Below are positions 28,861-38,898 of a stretch of 64,000 nucleotides of DNA, in pieces (within the stretch, counting starts at the first letter, position 1; every line of letters begins with the position of its first letter). Source of the DNA: Paraflavitalea sp. CAU 1676 (GTDB taxonomy: Bacteria > Bacteroidota > Bacteroidia > Chitinophagales > Chitinophagaceae); the NCBI RefSeq assembly GCF_029223285.1, contig NZ_JARHUJ010000007.1:496001-560000 (forward strand), in the 5' to 3' direction. The notes under the pieces were generated by a model. It was not told where the DNA came from. It searched no databases and was given only the letters and a program-made list of their open reading frames with translations. A program made the position numbers and the translations under genes.

Positions 28861-29736
28861 TCACCCGCCCACAGCCAGTTTTTCATACACCTGGCTCATA
28901 TACGTCGTAAAGTTCGTACCGCAGAAGCTCTTGAAGTATTTACTGAAATGCCCCGAATCATTGAACCCAAGATCATAAGCGATCTCCTTCATGCCCGCCT
29001 CGGAATAATGCCCCATGCGCTTCGCTTCCAGGATCACCCGCTTCCGGATATGATACCCCGCCGGATACCCCGTGCTGCGCTTCACGATCCCGTTCAGGTA
29101 GTTGGGCGTCACCGACAACATAGAAGCATAAGCAGTCACCAGCTTGGTTTCCCGGTACCGCTTTTCCAGCAACTCCATAAACCGACGCACCACCACCGCC
29201 TCGGGCGAGGGTGCCTGCTCCTGCTGCCCACCCCACAAGCGAGACAAATAAATGAGCAGTATCCGGAAGTATTTCAACAACAGCAACAATCGAAATTCAT
29301 CGCGCGCTGCAAACTCCTTCAGCAGCTTACCAACCACATCCCGCATATCTCCCACATACGCCGCCTGCAGCGGCATCACAGGCCTGTCCGCAAAAATGGC
29401 CTTCAACCCCGCAATAGAGATCCAGTCCGACTCACTCTCACTGGCCGCAAAAAACGCATCCGTAAAACAGATCGAATAAACTTCCTGCACATCATCCAGC
29501 AAAAACCGGTGCACCTGACCGGGCCTTATAAAACAAAGACTATTGGGCTTGATCACATATTGCTTGAAATCCACTTCATACTTGCCATCCCCCTCCACGA
29601 TCCATACAAGTTCAAAGTATTGGTGCGTGTGCACCCCGCACAACAATTCTGGAGCCGTCGCATCCAATCGTTCAACATGAAAATCAATATCTGTACGCTG
29701 CAGCTGTTGTATCGGAATAATAGTGGCGGATTTCAT
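28861..29736 (-). CDS. AraC-family transcriptional regulator with cupin sensor
   Basis: 291 residues. The N-terminal AraC-type cupin (about 20-110) has HTHQYFELVWIVEGDGKYEVD and PGQVHRF, typical of sugar-sensing AraC regulators. The C-terminal pair of helix-turn-helix motifs (about 190-285) has YASMLSVTPNYLNGIVKRSTG and KEIAYDLGFNDSGHFSKYFK. It probably responds to a small ligand. It is divergent from the sigma-54 activator at 29907 and sits between the two glycan loci, so its targets are unclear. Confidence 0.9.
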   Translation of the reverse strand: MKSATIIPIQQLQRTDIDFHVERLDATAPELLCGVHTHQYFELVWIVEGDGKYEVDFKQYVIKPNSLCFIRPGQVHRFLLDDVQEVYSICFTDAFFAASESESDWISIAGLKAIFADRPVMPLQAAYVGDMRDVVGKLLKEFAARDEFRLLLLLKYFRILLIYLSRLWGGQQEQAPSPEAVVVRRFMELLEKRYRETKLVTAYASMLSVTPNYLNGIVKRSTGYPAGYHIRKRVILEAKRMGHYSEAGMKEIAYDLGFNDSGHFSKYFKSFCGTNFTTYMSQVYEKLAVGG

Positions 29737-29906
29737 GACAGGCGTTTTGGGTTATTGTGCAAGATTGATCCAACGGCATGCCCAACTACAGTATCTTAAT
29801 AACCAAATCTTTATAACAAATTCACCCAATTAACGGCGACGACATTTCGCCTTTCGGCGAACGCCGAAGATGAAATATCGTACCTTGTATTGACTTACGA
29901 CTGCAT

Positions 29907-31508
<1,602 letters not shown>

Positions 31509-31577
31509 GTACTTTGTAAATTATACAATGGAACCTTACTTATAGCCATTGAAGTCCCTGTTCCGCAGGGATAATTT

Positions 31578-31620
31578 CGTACTGTAATTACACCAACAGA
31601 AAAATCAACTAAACAGTACG
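31578..31620. promoter_or_regulatory. Inverted repeat in the leader of the peroxidase gene
   Basis: CGTACTGT (31578-31585) and ACAGTACG (31613-31620) form a perfect 8-bp dyad with a 27-base spacer, ending three bases before the ATG at 31624. A TAATTTCG sequence at 31572-31579, one mismatch from the TAnnTTTG box, overlaps its left arm. It could be an operator or an RNA hairpin masking the start. A separate hairpin TCCCTG/CAGGGA (31555-31571) lies just upstream. Confidence 0.4.
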
Positions 31621-31623
31621 AAC

Positions 31624-32604
31624 ATGAAAAGCAAACTCATCGTCATGCAGGCGCTGGTCGCGGGCATGATGACCATGCATGCAGCAGCGCAAACACCACC
31701 CTTACAGCACACGCCCGCCGACCTGGTAGACGCGTTGCACACCACCTTCGGCAAACACCAGGCCCGGGCAGTACACACCAAAGGGATCATATTGGAAGGA
31801 ACTTTTACACCAGCGAAGGAAGCCGCTTCGGTCACTAAGGCATTTCACTTGCAGCATACCAACAGCAAGGTAACGATCCGCTTCTCCGATTTTACCGGTA
31901 TACCCGACATACCAGATAATGCCGGCCCCGCCAATCCAAGAGGACTTGCCATACGATTCACCACACCAGATGGTAATTTTACAGATATCGTTGGCCATAG
32001 TTTCAACGGATTCCCGACAGCCAACTCCGATCAGTTTCGCGAACTGCTCCTGTCCATAGCAGCCAGTGGTCCCGGAGCAGCAAAGCCGACGGCGCTGGAG
32101 AGTTTTCTGGCTACCCATCCGTTGGCCAAAACCTTCCTCACCACACAGCGAACACCCGCCAGTTATGCCACCATCACCTATTTCGGCGTCAACAGTTTCA
32201 AGTTCACCAACAGTAAAGACAAGTCTTTTTTTGTTCGATACCAATTTATACCGGAAGGAGGAGAATCGATACTAACACCAGAGCAGATTGCGAAGGCCGA
32301 TAGCAACTACCTGACAAAAGAGATCACCGAGCGGGTAAAAAAACACCCCTTCCGTTTCAAACTATACGCAGTGATTGCCGCGCCGGAAGATAAGATAGAA
32401 GATCCCTCCATCGCCTGGCCCAACACAAGGAAGCGCGTATTCCTGGGCACCATCGAGGTCAACCGCCTGGCAGCGAATACGACTACAGAAGACAAAGCCC
32501 TCGCATTTAATCCGCGCAATATACCCGATGGTATAGAGACCGCCGATCCCATGCTCGACTTCAGGGCAAAAGCATATCCGATATCGGTAAAAGAGAGACA
32601 ATAA
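31624..32604 (+). CDS. Catalase-related haem peroxidase, exported (SrpA-like)
   Basis: 326 residues with a signal peptide (1-22, HAAAQ). It is much shorter than classical catalases (about 480) but has the catalase core: an N-terminal HTKGIILEGTF segment with the distal His, RFSDFTGIPDIPDN, PRGLAIRF, a mid region (FVRYQFIPEGG), and a C-terminal RAKAYPIS that supplies the proximal Tyr. Such periplasmic catalase-like peroxidases use peroxide with organic donors. It follows a sigma-54 activator on the same strand and has an inverted repeat in its leader, so it is probably inducible. The downstream neighbour is convergent. Confidence 0.88.
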   Translation: MKSKLIVMQALVAGMMTMHAAAQTPPLQHTPADLVDALHTTFGKHQARAVHTKGIILEGTFTPAKEAASVTKAFHLQHTNSKVTIRFSDFTGIPDIPDNAGPANPRGLAIRFTTPDGNFTDIVGHSFNGFPTANSDQFRELLLSIAASGPGAAKPTALESFLATHPLAKTFLTTQRTPASYATITYFGVNSFKFTNSKDKSFFVRYQFIPEGGESILTPEQIAKADSNYLTKEITERVKKHPFRFKLYAVIAAPEDKIEDPSIAWPNTRKRVFLGTIEVNRLAANTTTEDKALAFNPRNIPDGIETADPMLDFRAKAYPISVKERQ

Positions 32605-32636
32605 TAACCGTGCACTTAAAGCCTGTCATGTCAGTA

Positions 32637-35390
32637 CTACCGTACCCCTTGAACAACTACACTCCCCACCTTCAACCCATCGGCAACAGCTTTTATACGG
32701 ATAGCACCTGGCGCACCTTTCTTCGCCCGCACGATGGCCAGCGCCAGCCCGCTAAAGGCTGCGCGCTCAGGCGAAGCAAACGAAACCAGGTCCGCAGCAT
32801 TGCCGTTATCCGTAGCCACCAGCTCGCCCGCACCTTCCACGCTAAAGCGGATGAGGTGCGCAGCATCCGGCACAATATTACCCGCGGCATCGGTCACACG
32901 AACTGTAATGAAAGCCAGGTCGTCTCCATCAGCTTTGATCGAAGAGCGGTCGGCCACCAGTTGCAAAGCCACCGCCGCACCCGCTGTACGCACCGTTTCA
33001 CTGGCCCAGGGTTTTCCGCGCTTATAGGTCACCACTTTCAATACACCAGGCGCATACACGACACTGTCCCAGCGGAAGCGGTATTCATAAGCGCCGCGTT
33101 TGCGGCGTCCCTGTGAGCGACCATTCACAAACAACTCCGCCTCATCACCCGAAGAGAACACATGCACCGGCGTCACTTGCCCTACCCTATTGGGCCAGGT
33201 CCAATGCGGCAGGATATGCGCGATGGGTAAATCCGGCCGCCACCGCGCCTGGTACAGCCAAAACCGGTCTTTCTTAAAGCCCGCCAGGTCAATGATACCC
33301 GAGTACGAACTCCTGGCCCCATAGTATGGCGTAGGCTCACCGAGATAATCCCAGCCCGACCATACGAACTCACCAGCCACATAAGGATGCTTGTCCTGCG
33401 AAGCAAATACTTTATCAGGCGACGCACCAAAAGCCGCCGTATACAGCTCATACGCACTTACAAACTGGTTGCGTGGATCACCACCCGTCGAATCGCTTAC
33501 CGGCGCACTCACACCACCCGTAACCGGGAATATATACGTACCCCGGCTGCTCAGCGCCGACGAGGTCTCACTGCTGAAGATCATTTTATCGGGGAACTGT
33601 TGTTGGAAAGCAGGATACAAAGGCGTGGTGCGGATGCCTTTCAGGTGAGCATAGGCCGGCGCATCGCGGATACCCTCACCCTGGTAGTTTAAACTTATGA
33701 TGTCCATCACCCGTGGGAAAGGCATCTGCGGTTTGGCATAGTTCATCGATGCCGTAGCCGGCCTTGTAGGATCTTCTTCTTTAACAATATCATACAGTAT
33801 TTTGGCCACCGCAGCACCGGAATCGGCCGTATACTGCTCGCCTACTTCATTGCCAAAGCTCCAGGCAATTACGGAAGGATGATTGCGGTCGCGCCGCATA
33901 AAAGAACGCGTATCGGCTTCATACCAGTCAGAGAAGATCAAATGAAAATCCAACGGATTCTTGCCCTTCTCCCAGCAATCGAAGATCTCATCGATCACGA
34001 GAAAGCCCATCCGGTCGCAAAGGTCCAGCAATTCCGCCGCAGGCGGATTATGCGCCAGCCGGATAGCATTGCAGCCCAACTCGGCCAGCATTTCCAGTTG
34101 CCGCTCCGCAGCCCGCACGTTGAACGCACCACCCAGCGCACCCAGGTCATGGTGTTGGTTCACGCCCTGCATACGCACCGGCATCCCATTCACCAACATG
34201 CCCTTAAGCGCATCGAACACAATGGAGCGCACACCAAAAGGCGTTTCATATTCGTCGATCAGTTTACTACCGTCGTACAACCGCGATACCGCCACATACA
34301 GAGCAGGCTTTTTAGCTGGCAACGGCTTCCACAACAAAGGATTCTGCAGTACTACCGAACCGCTCACCTTCGTACGCTGTCCCGCAGCCGCCTGCACAGG
34401 CACTCGTTTAAACGCACCCACCTTATTGCCCACACGTCCTTTCAGCGCATCATACGTATATATTTCCGTTGCCAGTTCCAACGCCGCTGCACTGCTTGCC
34501 TGATTCGCTATCTCCACATCAAGCTCGATCGTCGCCGACTTCGCCGACACCTCTCGCGTCCGCACAAAACTCCCCCACTGCGCCACATGCACCGGCTGCA
34601 CTTTCGTGAGCCACACACTACGGTACAAACCCGCACCCGGATACCAGCGCGATGACTGCGCCGGGTTATCGATCCGTATCGCCAGTTGATTGTTGCCGCC
34701 ATAGTTCACATAAGGCGTCAGATCAAGTCGAAAAGAATTATAACCATAAGGCCATCCGCCCACCAGGTGTCCATTCAGCCACACCATGGCATACGACATG
34801 GCCCCGTCTATATCGAGGTAAATAACTTTGCCTTTATCCGCAGCGGGCACGCTCAGTGCCCTTCGATACCAGGCCACGCCCTGTATCGGCAGCCTGCCCA
34901 TACCACCACCCACGATCGCATTGGCCTCTTTGTAAAAAGGTTTGTTGATCGCCCAGTCATGCGGCAGGTTCACCAGCTCCCAGGTCCGGTCATTGAAATC
35001 ATGTTGTACAAAAGGAAAATCACGGCCCGGGTCACCCGCCGGTCGGTGATGACGCTTCGCGGGATCCTTGATGAAAACATTCGCCGTAGGCAGTATCCAT
35101 GGCTTCAGCACCCGGTCGGATGAAACTACCCGCCCCGATTCCGTCGCCCGCGTGTCCGCCACAATATTATCATTCCGGTAACCCGTTACCGGCCTTTCAT
35201 CATAGATGAGTTGATCCGTTGTATCGGCATACCGGATAAAGCGCCAGCCATCGTTGAGGCGGATGCGTTCCCGCACCGGTAACGCAGCAGACTGACCAAT
35301 TGGAGTTTGCCCAAAGCAGGCACCCGCGCCAACCAGCAGCAACAAAAGAGCGGCAGGAAGCAGTCGAAGCAAGTAAGTGGAAGCAATCAT
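32637..35390 (-). CDS. GH2 glycoside hydrolase (beta-galactosidase-like), exported
   Basis: 917 residues from the ATG at 35390; an in-frame start eight codons upstream (35414) is possible. Signal peptide ends ACFGQ. Order: sugar-binding jelly roll (about 40-260; PHDWAI, GVAWYRR, AGLYRSVWL), Ig-like domain, TIM barrel (about 390-670) with acid/base Glu515 in FGNEVGE and nucleophile Glu608 in FSSETSS, then a DUF4982-like and a terminal Ig-like domain. This architecture is common to beta-galactosidases of Bacteroidota glycan loci, though beta-glucuronidase or mannosidase activity cannot be excluded. It lies 71 bp downstream of the GH71/99-like gene on the same strand and convergent to the peroxidase. 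Confidence 0.9.
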   Translation of the reverse strand: MIASTYLLRLLPAALLLLLVGAGACFGQTPIGQSAALPVRERIRLNDGWRFIRYADTTDQLIYDERPVTGYRNDNIVADTRATESGRVVSSDRVLKPWILPTANVFIKDPAKRHHRPAGDPGRDFPFVQHDFNDRTWELVNLPHDWAINKPFYKEANAIVGGGMGRLPIQGVAWYRRALSVPAADKGKVIYLDIDGAMSYAMVWLNGHLVGGWPYGYNSFRLDLTPYVNYGGNNQLAIRIDNPAQSSRWYPGAGLYRSVWLTKVQPVHVAQWGSFVRTREVSAKSATIELDVEIANQASSAAALELATEIYTYDALKGRVGNKVGAFKRVPVQAAAGQRTKVSGSVVLQNPLLWKPLPAKKPALYVAVSRLYDGSKLIDEYETPFGVRSIVFDALKGMLVNGMPVRMQGVNQHHDLGALGGAFNVRAAERQLEMLAELGCNAIRLAHNPPAAELLDLCDRMGFLVIDEIFDCWEKGKNPLDFHLIFSDWYEADTRSFMRRDRNHPSVIAWSFGNEVGEQYTADSGAAVAKILYDIVKEEDPTRPATASMNYAKPQMPFPRVMDIISLNYQGEGIRDAPAYAHLKGIRTTPLYPAFQQQFPDKMIFSSETSSALSSRGTYIFPVTGGVSAPVSDSTGGDPRNQFVSAYELYTAAFGASPDKVFASQDKHPYVAGEFVWSGWDYLGEPTPYYGARSSYSGIIDLAGFKKDRFWLYQARWRPDLPIAHILPHWTWPNRVGQVTPVHVFSSGDEAELFVNGRSQGRRKRGAYEYRFRWDSVVYAPGVLKVVTYKRGKPWASETVRTAGAAVALQLVADRSSIKADGDDLAFITVRVTDAAGNIVPDAAHLIRFSVEGAGELVATDNGNAADLVSFASPERAAFSGLALAIVRAKKGAPGAIRIKAVADGLKVGSVVVQGVR

Positions 35391-35461
35391 ACCACGCAAT
35401 ATAACCCATTTCAAACAGCACCCATCCTACTGCATCCTGCCGCAAATCAACAGCAGTAACC

Positions 35462-37195
35462 CTATGGCACGATCTCGATCCGGTCTACCCGCGTGGTAAC
35501 ACTACCTGTCTTGGCATGATAGATCCTGAACCAGTTGATCGCACTTAAATTGGGCACACCACCCGTATTGCCGGCCGTGGCAAAAGTTTTGGTGATGAGG
35601 TTCCACCCGTTCACCAGCGTACCGATATTCCAGTTGTACTCACTCACATCCGGGGCACCACCACTGCCCAGCTCGATCTGGTTCGATGCACTGAACTTAG
35701 TTATATCAGATACATAATACCAGAACCGGATATACCCCGTAGCCGGCACGGCCCCGGTATTGTACACAGGCAGCACCTTCTTGAATTCGTCCGTACCACT
35801 GCCCACCGATTGCAGCGAACCGGCGCCCTCTTTAAAGTCGGTAGTATTCACCGACAACGTATTGGCCGATACCCAGCCCGTCGTAGCATCGCAGCGATCG
35901 GGAGAGATCATATACTTCGTGGTATGTGTAGCCTGGTAGGGAATAACACCCTTCATCATCTTCTGTCCGTTATTGACGAGCCGCAGGTAAAAGTCCGAAG
36001 ACACCTGCACCCCATCTGCATCCAGCGTCAGGAAATACTTGCCGGCCGGTATATCGGCAGCCGTTTCCGCACTCTTGCAAATATTGGTAGCCTCCTGCGC
36101 CTCATCGAACATCGCCACATAAGCGCTTTGCACACCCGCATTGCGGATGCCCGCAAACATCTGCCACATGAAATTGCCATACATCCGCTTGATCTGGTTA
36201 CGCGGCGACACAGCCTGTCCATTCGTATTGGCGAAAGCCGTACCCGGATACACACAACCCTGGTAATCGATATTGCGCGCATCGCACCAGGCCAGGTCAC
36301 TCGTATAAGAGGTTTGGAAGTTCGATTGCTTGCCCACCCACCAGGGCATGATCATATCCAGCGCTTCATACACGGCCACATTGGCGGCATCCGTCGTAAA
36401 GTTCCCCATCGTACCCCCGATCACATAACAGCCCTGCGCCTTGAACCAGTTGATCTTCGCCAACCAGTCGGCCGCAGCGCCCCTGTCTGATTTGCCTACA
36501 CCCCAAAAACATACCACCGGTTTGCCGTTCTGTTTGGCATAGGCCGGCGACGCAGTCAGGTTCAGTGTGCCCGTGATCGTGTTCGACCAGTCCGTATCGA
36601 TAGGATCGGTGGCCTTGCAATCGTACATCATGTAGAACTTGCGGCCATAGGTCTGCGCAGCGTTCTTCATCATCGTGGCAATACCGTCAAACTGCGCCTT
36701 CTTCACACTACCCACCACGATCGCACTGCCAAAGCGCTGCAAAGCCATACAATCGATACCATGCTGCTGCATCCACAGGCTATGCGTATTGGCCACCTGC
36801 TGATCATAAGAAGAGAACATTCTGGCAGGGCGCCCATTACCCAGGTTACCCGTAAAACCCGTTTGCACCACCCCATCCTGGTTAAAGGTGATGTTGGAAT
36901 AGGTAGTAGTATACTCACTACACTCCGGCCACGACTCCAGGTTCATGTGTTGCCAGCTATTGTAGGGCGAGCCATCGCCGGCCGCCGCAAACCATCCCTG
37001 GTAACCCGTGGTCAGTTTGCCCACTACATCACCCGCCGCAGAGCGCAGGCTTTTAGAAACAGGCTGGGAAGCCACAGGGTTTGGAGCAGAAATTACTTCA
37101 GTAACGATTTGTTTGCGGGAGCAGGAACTTACGACGAAAAGTAAGGAGCAGCAGGATACCTTTACGATACCACGGCTGATGAAAGCGTGATTCAT
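35462..37195 (-). CDS. GH71/GH99-like lipoprotein with C-terminal beta-sandwich
   Basis: 577 residues with lipobox VVSSC (Cys25). The catalytic-type barrel (about 60-390) shows the pattern of the GH71/99-like family: GYQGWFAAAGDGS near the start, NLGNGRPARMF, KFYMMYDC, KPVVCFWGVGKSDRG, DMIMPWWVGK and AYVAMFDEAQEATN. The last about 150 residues form a carbohydrate-binding-type beta-sandwich (GYIRFWYYVSD, INWFRIYH, RVDRIEIVP). GH99 enzymes are endo-alpha-mannosidases or mannanases and GH71 are alpha-1,3-glucanases; the actual substrate here is unknown. It is upstream of the GH2 gene in a two-gene minus-strand unit. Confidence 0.85.
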   Translation of the reverse strand: MNHAFISRGIVKVSCCSLLFVVSSCSRKQIVTEVISAPNPVASQPVSKSLRSAAGDVVGKLTTGYQGWFAAAGDGSPYNSWQHMNLESWPECSEYTTTYSNITFNQDGVVQTGFTGNLGNGRPARMFSSYDQQVANTHSLWMQQHGIDCMALQRFGSAIVVGSVKKAQFDGIATMMKNAAQTYGRKFYMMYDCKATDPIDTDWSNTITGTLNLTASPAYAKQNGKPVVCFWGVGKSDRGAAADWLAKINWFKAQGCYVIGGTMGNFTTDAANVAVYEALDMIMPWWVGKQSNFQTSYTSDLAWCDARNIDYQGCVYPGTAFANTNGQAVSPRNQIKRMYGNFMWQMFAGIRNAGVQSAYVAMFDEAQEATNICKSAETAADIPAGKYFLTLDADGVQVSSDFYLRLVNNGQKMMKGVIPYQATHTTKYMISPDRCDATTGWVSANTLSVNTTDFKEGAGSLQSVGSGTDEFKKVLPVYNTGAVPATGYIRFWYYVSDITKFSASNQIELGSGGAPDVSEYNWNIGTLVNGWNLITKTFATAGNTGGVPNLSAINWFRIYHAKTGSVTTRVDRIEIVP

Positions 37196-37234
37196 ACGAC
37201 AAGTTTTTGATGATTAAGAATGTGCGATCGTGCC

Positions 37235-37252
37235 AACGCAGTATGCTGCGTT
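37235..37252. promoter_or_regulatory. Inverted repeat in a divergent promoter region
   Basis: AACGCAG (37235-37241) and CTGCGTT (37246-37252) form a 7-bp perfect dyad with a 4-base spacer, 40 bp upstream of the GH71/99-like gene and 200 bp from the divergent BACON lipoprotein gene. A TACGTTTA sequence at 37423-37430, close to the TAnnTTTG box, lies 18 bp upstream of the latter. Candidate operator only. Confidence 0.3.
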
Positions 37253-37448
37253 CAACAAACAGAAGATACTTGGGTGGGAATAATAAAAGATTAATAAACG
37301 ATTAACCGGCACCTTTGCAGCCTGACAGAGGCCAATTAAACCACGCTTAACCCACCGATTTATACAGTCGGCGCTGAACGCCTTACGTTCTGCCCACTCA
37401 ACCCGCAGTTTACGCAGAACAATACGTTTATGGGGCTAAACAAGTTCA

Positions 37449-38822
37449 ATGAAACCATCTATCGTACCATCCTGGAAGCTGGGATTGCTCCTCACTGCAG
37501 TAGGCGCCTTCACAGCCTGTAAAAAAAACAACGACGAGCCCAGCTCAAAGTACAACCTGAGTGTAAACCTACTCAGCCTTGAAACGATTACATCCGGCGG
37601 AGAACAGGAACTTGTCATCACGAGTAATACAGACTGGAAATTAAGTGGCCTGCCCGAATGGCTCACAACGCCCACTACAGAAGGCAATGGAAACGCAACC
37701 ATCAAACTAACCGTGGCCATGAATGCGGGAGAGACTGCACGCACGGCTGCCCTCGCACTCAAAGCCACCGATGTGCAGGACGTGGCGATAAACATCACGC
37801 AGAAAGGATTGGTAGAGAAAGTGCAGCAGATCAATGCCGCCAACGTGCAAAGGATGCTGTTACTCAACGACGGTTACCTGTTTGTAACACGTACAGACGA
37901 CAAATACAACCTGATCAAAATAGCCAAAGACGGCCAATCGGTCGTGGCACAGAAAACCCTGGAACTGGCGGGCATGGAAATCACCAACCTGTCGGATATC
38001 GATACCATCCCAGGCGGCGGCTTTGCACTGGCACTCAACATCAAAACGATCGAAACCGGACTTTCCAACTGGAGCGCTTATTTGGCCAGGCTATCACCCA
38101 CTTTTGAGATCGTAAAAGGTATGAAAATAGATCACGGTATCGATTACACCGAATCAACGCAGGCAGTGGCCGGTGCAAAAGACGGTATCGTGCTGGTGTA
38201 CAGCCGTTCTACCACCGGTAGCTTCCAAAACAGCATGCTTAAATATGACTTCGATCTGAATAAAGTGAACGATGTCCCCTATATCTTCAATCAGGTAAAC
38301 GACCTGTACATTGCACCCGACGAATCCGTCATAGTTGCCGGAGTGAGCAATAGTGAGACTACACTGTACAAGCTTACCAACGACCTGTCGTTTGCGGCAG
38401 CTTATGAGGGTAAAAATGGAAGTGCTTCTCGCGTGCTGGCTATCAATGGAGGTTACCTGGTGGTAGGCCAGATCAACAAAGGTGGAACAGACAGTGATAT
38501 TTATTGCACGATGCTCGACAATAACCTGGAAGCAGTCGGTAAAGAATGGCTGTTTGACAGAACCAAAGGTGATCGTGCTACCAGCATCATTGCCTTGAGC
38601 GGTGGCGGCTACGCACTGTCCGGCACTATTACCGGCACAAGTGGCAGCAAGGCTTTTACAGTTCGCCTGGATAATAACCTCACCCCCATACCCGGTAAAG
38701 AACTCGTGTTTGATGTCAACACTATCAGCGCTATTGCCGCATCAACGCCTATGGCCGGCAATAAATACAGTGTATTCGGCGCAGCGCCTGGCAAGGTCGT
38801 GCTGGTTGAGATGAACCCATAA
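37449..38822 (+). CDS. BACON-domain lipoprotein with propeller-like repeats
   Basis: 457 residues with lipobox AFTAC (Cys24). Residues about 35-120 form a BACON domain (ITSNTDWKLSGLPEWLT, GNATIKLTVAMNAG, TARTAALALKA, INITQKG). The remaining about 330 residues are short strands with repeated GG-Y/F-A/L and LDNNL patterns (IPGGGFALAL, INGGYLVVG, LSGGGYALSG), consistent with a beta-propeller. BACON domains occur in surface glycan-binding and glycanase proteins. It is the only plus-strand gene between two blocks of minus-strand glycoside hydrolases. Probably a surface glycan-binding protein; no catalytic signature is seen. Confidence 0.85.
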   Translation: MKPSIVPSWKLGLLLTAVGAFTACKKNNDEPSSKYNLSVNLLSLETITSGGEQELVITSNTDWKLSGLPEWLTTPTTEGNGNATIKLTVAMNAGETARTAALALKATDVQDVAINITQKGLVEKVQQINAANVQRMLLLNDGYLFVTRTDDKYNLIKIAKDGQSVVAQKTLELAGMEITNLSDIDTIPGGGFALALNIKTIETGLSNWSAYLARLSPTFEIVKGMKIDHGIDYTESTQAVAGAKDGIVLVYSRSTTGSFQNSMLKYDFDLNKVNDVPYIFNQVNDLYIAPDESVIVAGVSNSETTLYKLTNDLSFAAAYEGKNGSASRVLAINGGYLVVGQINKGGTDSDIYCTMLDNNLEAVGKEWLFDRTKGDRATSIIALSGGGYALSGTITGTSGSKAFTVRLDNNLTPIPGKELVFDVNTISAIAASTPMAGNKYSVFGAAPGKVVLVEMNP

Positions 38823-38857
38823 CCTTATTTCAACTAACCCAAGTAATTTCTAAAATA

Positions 38858-38888
38858 CATCAGCCACCGGATCGTTCGGTGGTTGATG
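38858..38888. terminator. Bidirectional hairpin terminator
   Basis: CATCAGCCACCG and CGGTGGTTGATG form a 12-bp stem (one G-T pair) with a 7-base loop between two convergent genes, followed on the plus strand by GTGTTTTAT. It should end both the BACON gene and the GH116 operon. Confidence 0.65.
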
Positions 38889-38898
38889 TGTCGGTGTT

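Noticed and set aside
28711-29799. 362-codon plus-strand open frame
   Set aside because: Beyond 28860 it runs antisense through the AraC gene and reads as His/Arg/Pro-rich shadow sequence; only the first codons resemble a real family and are listed as a remnant.
31509-31623. Sigma-54 -24/-12 promoter for the peroxidase
   Set aside because: TGGAAC followed by TTAT is too far from TGGCAC-N5-TTGC to claim.
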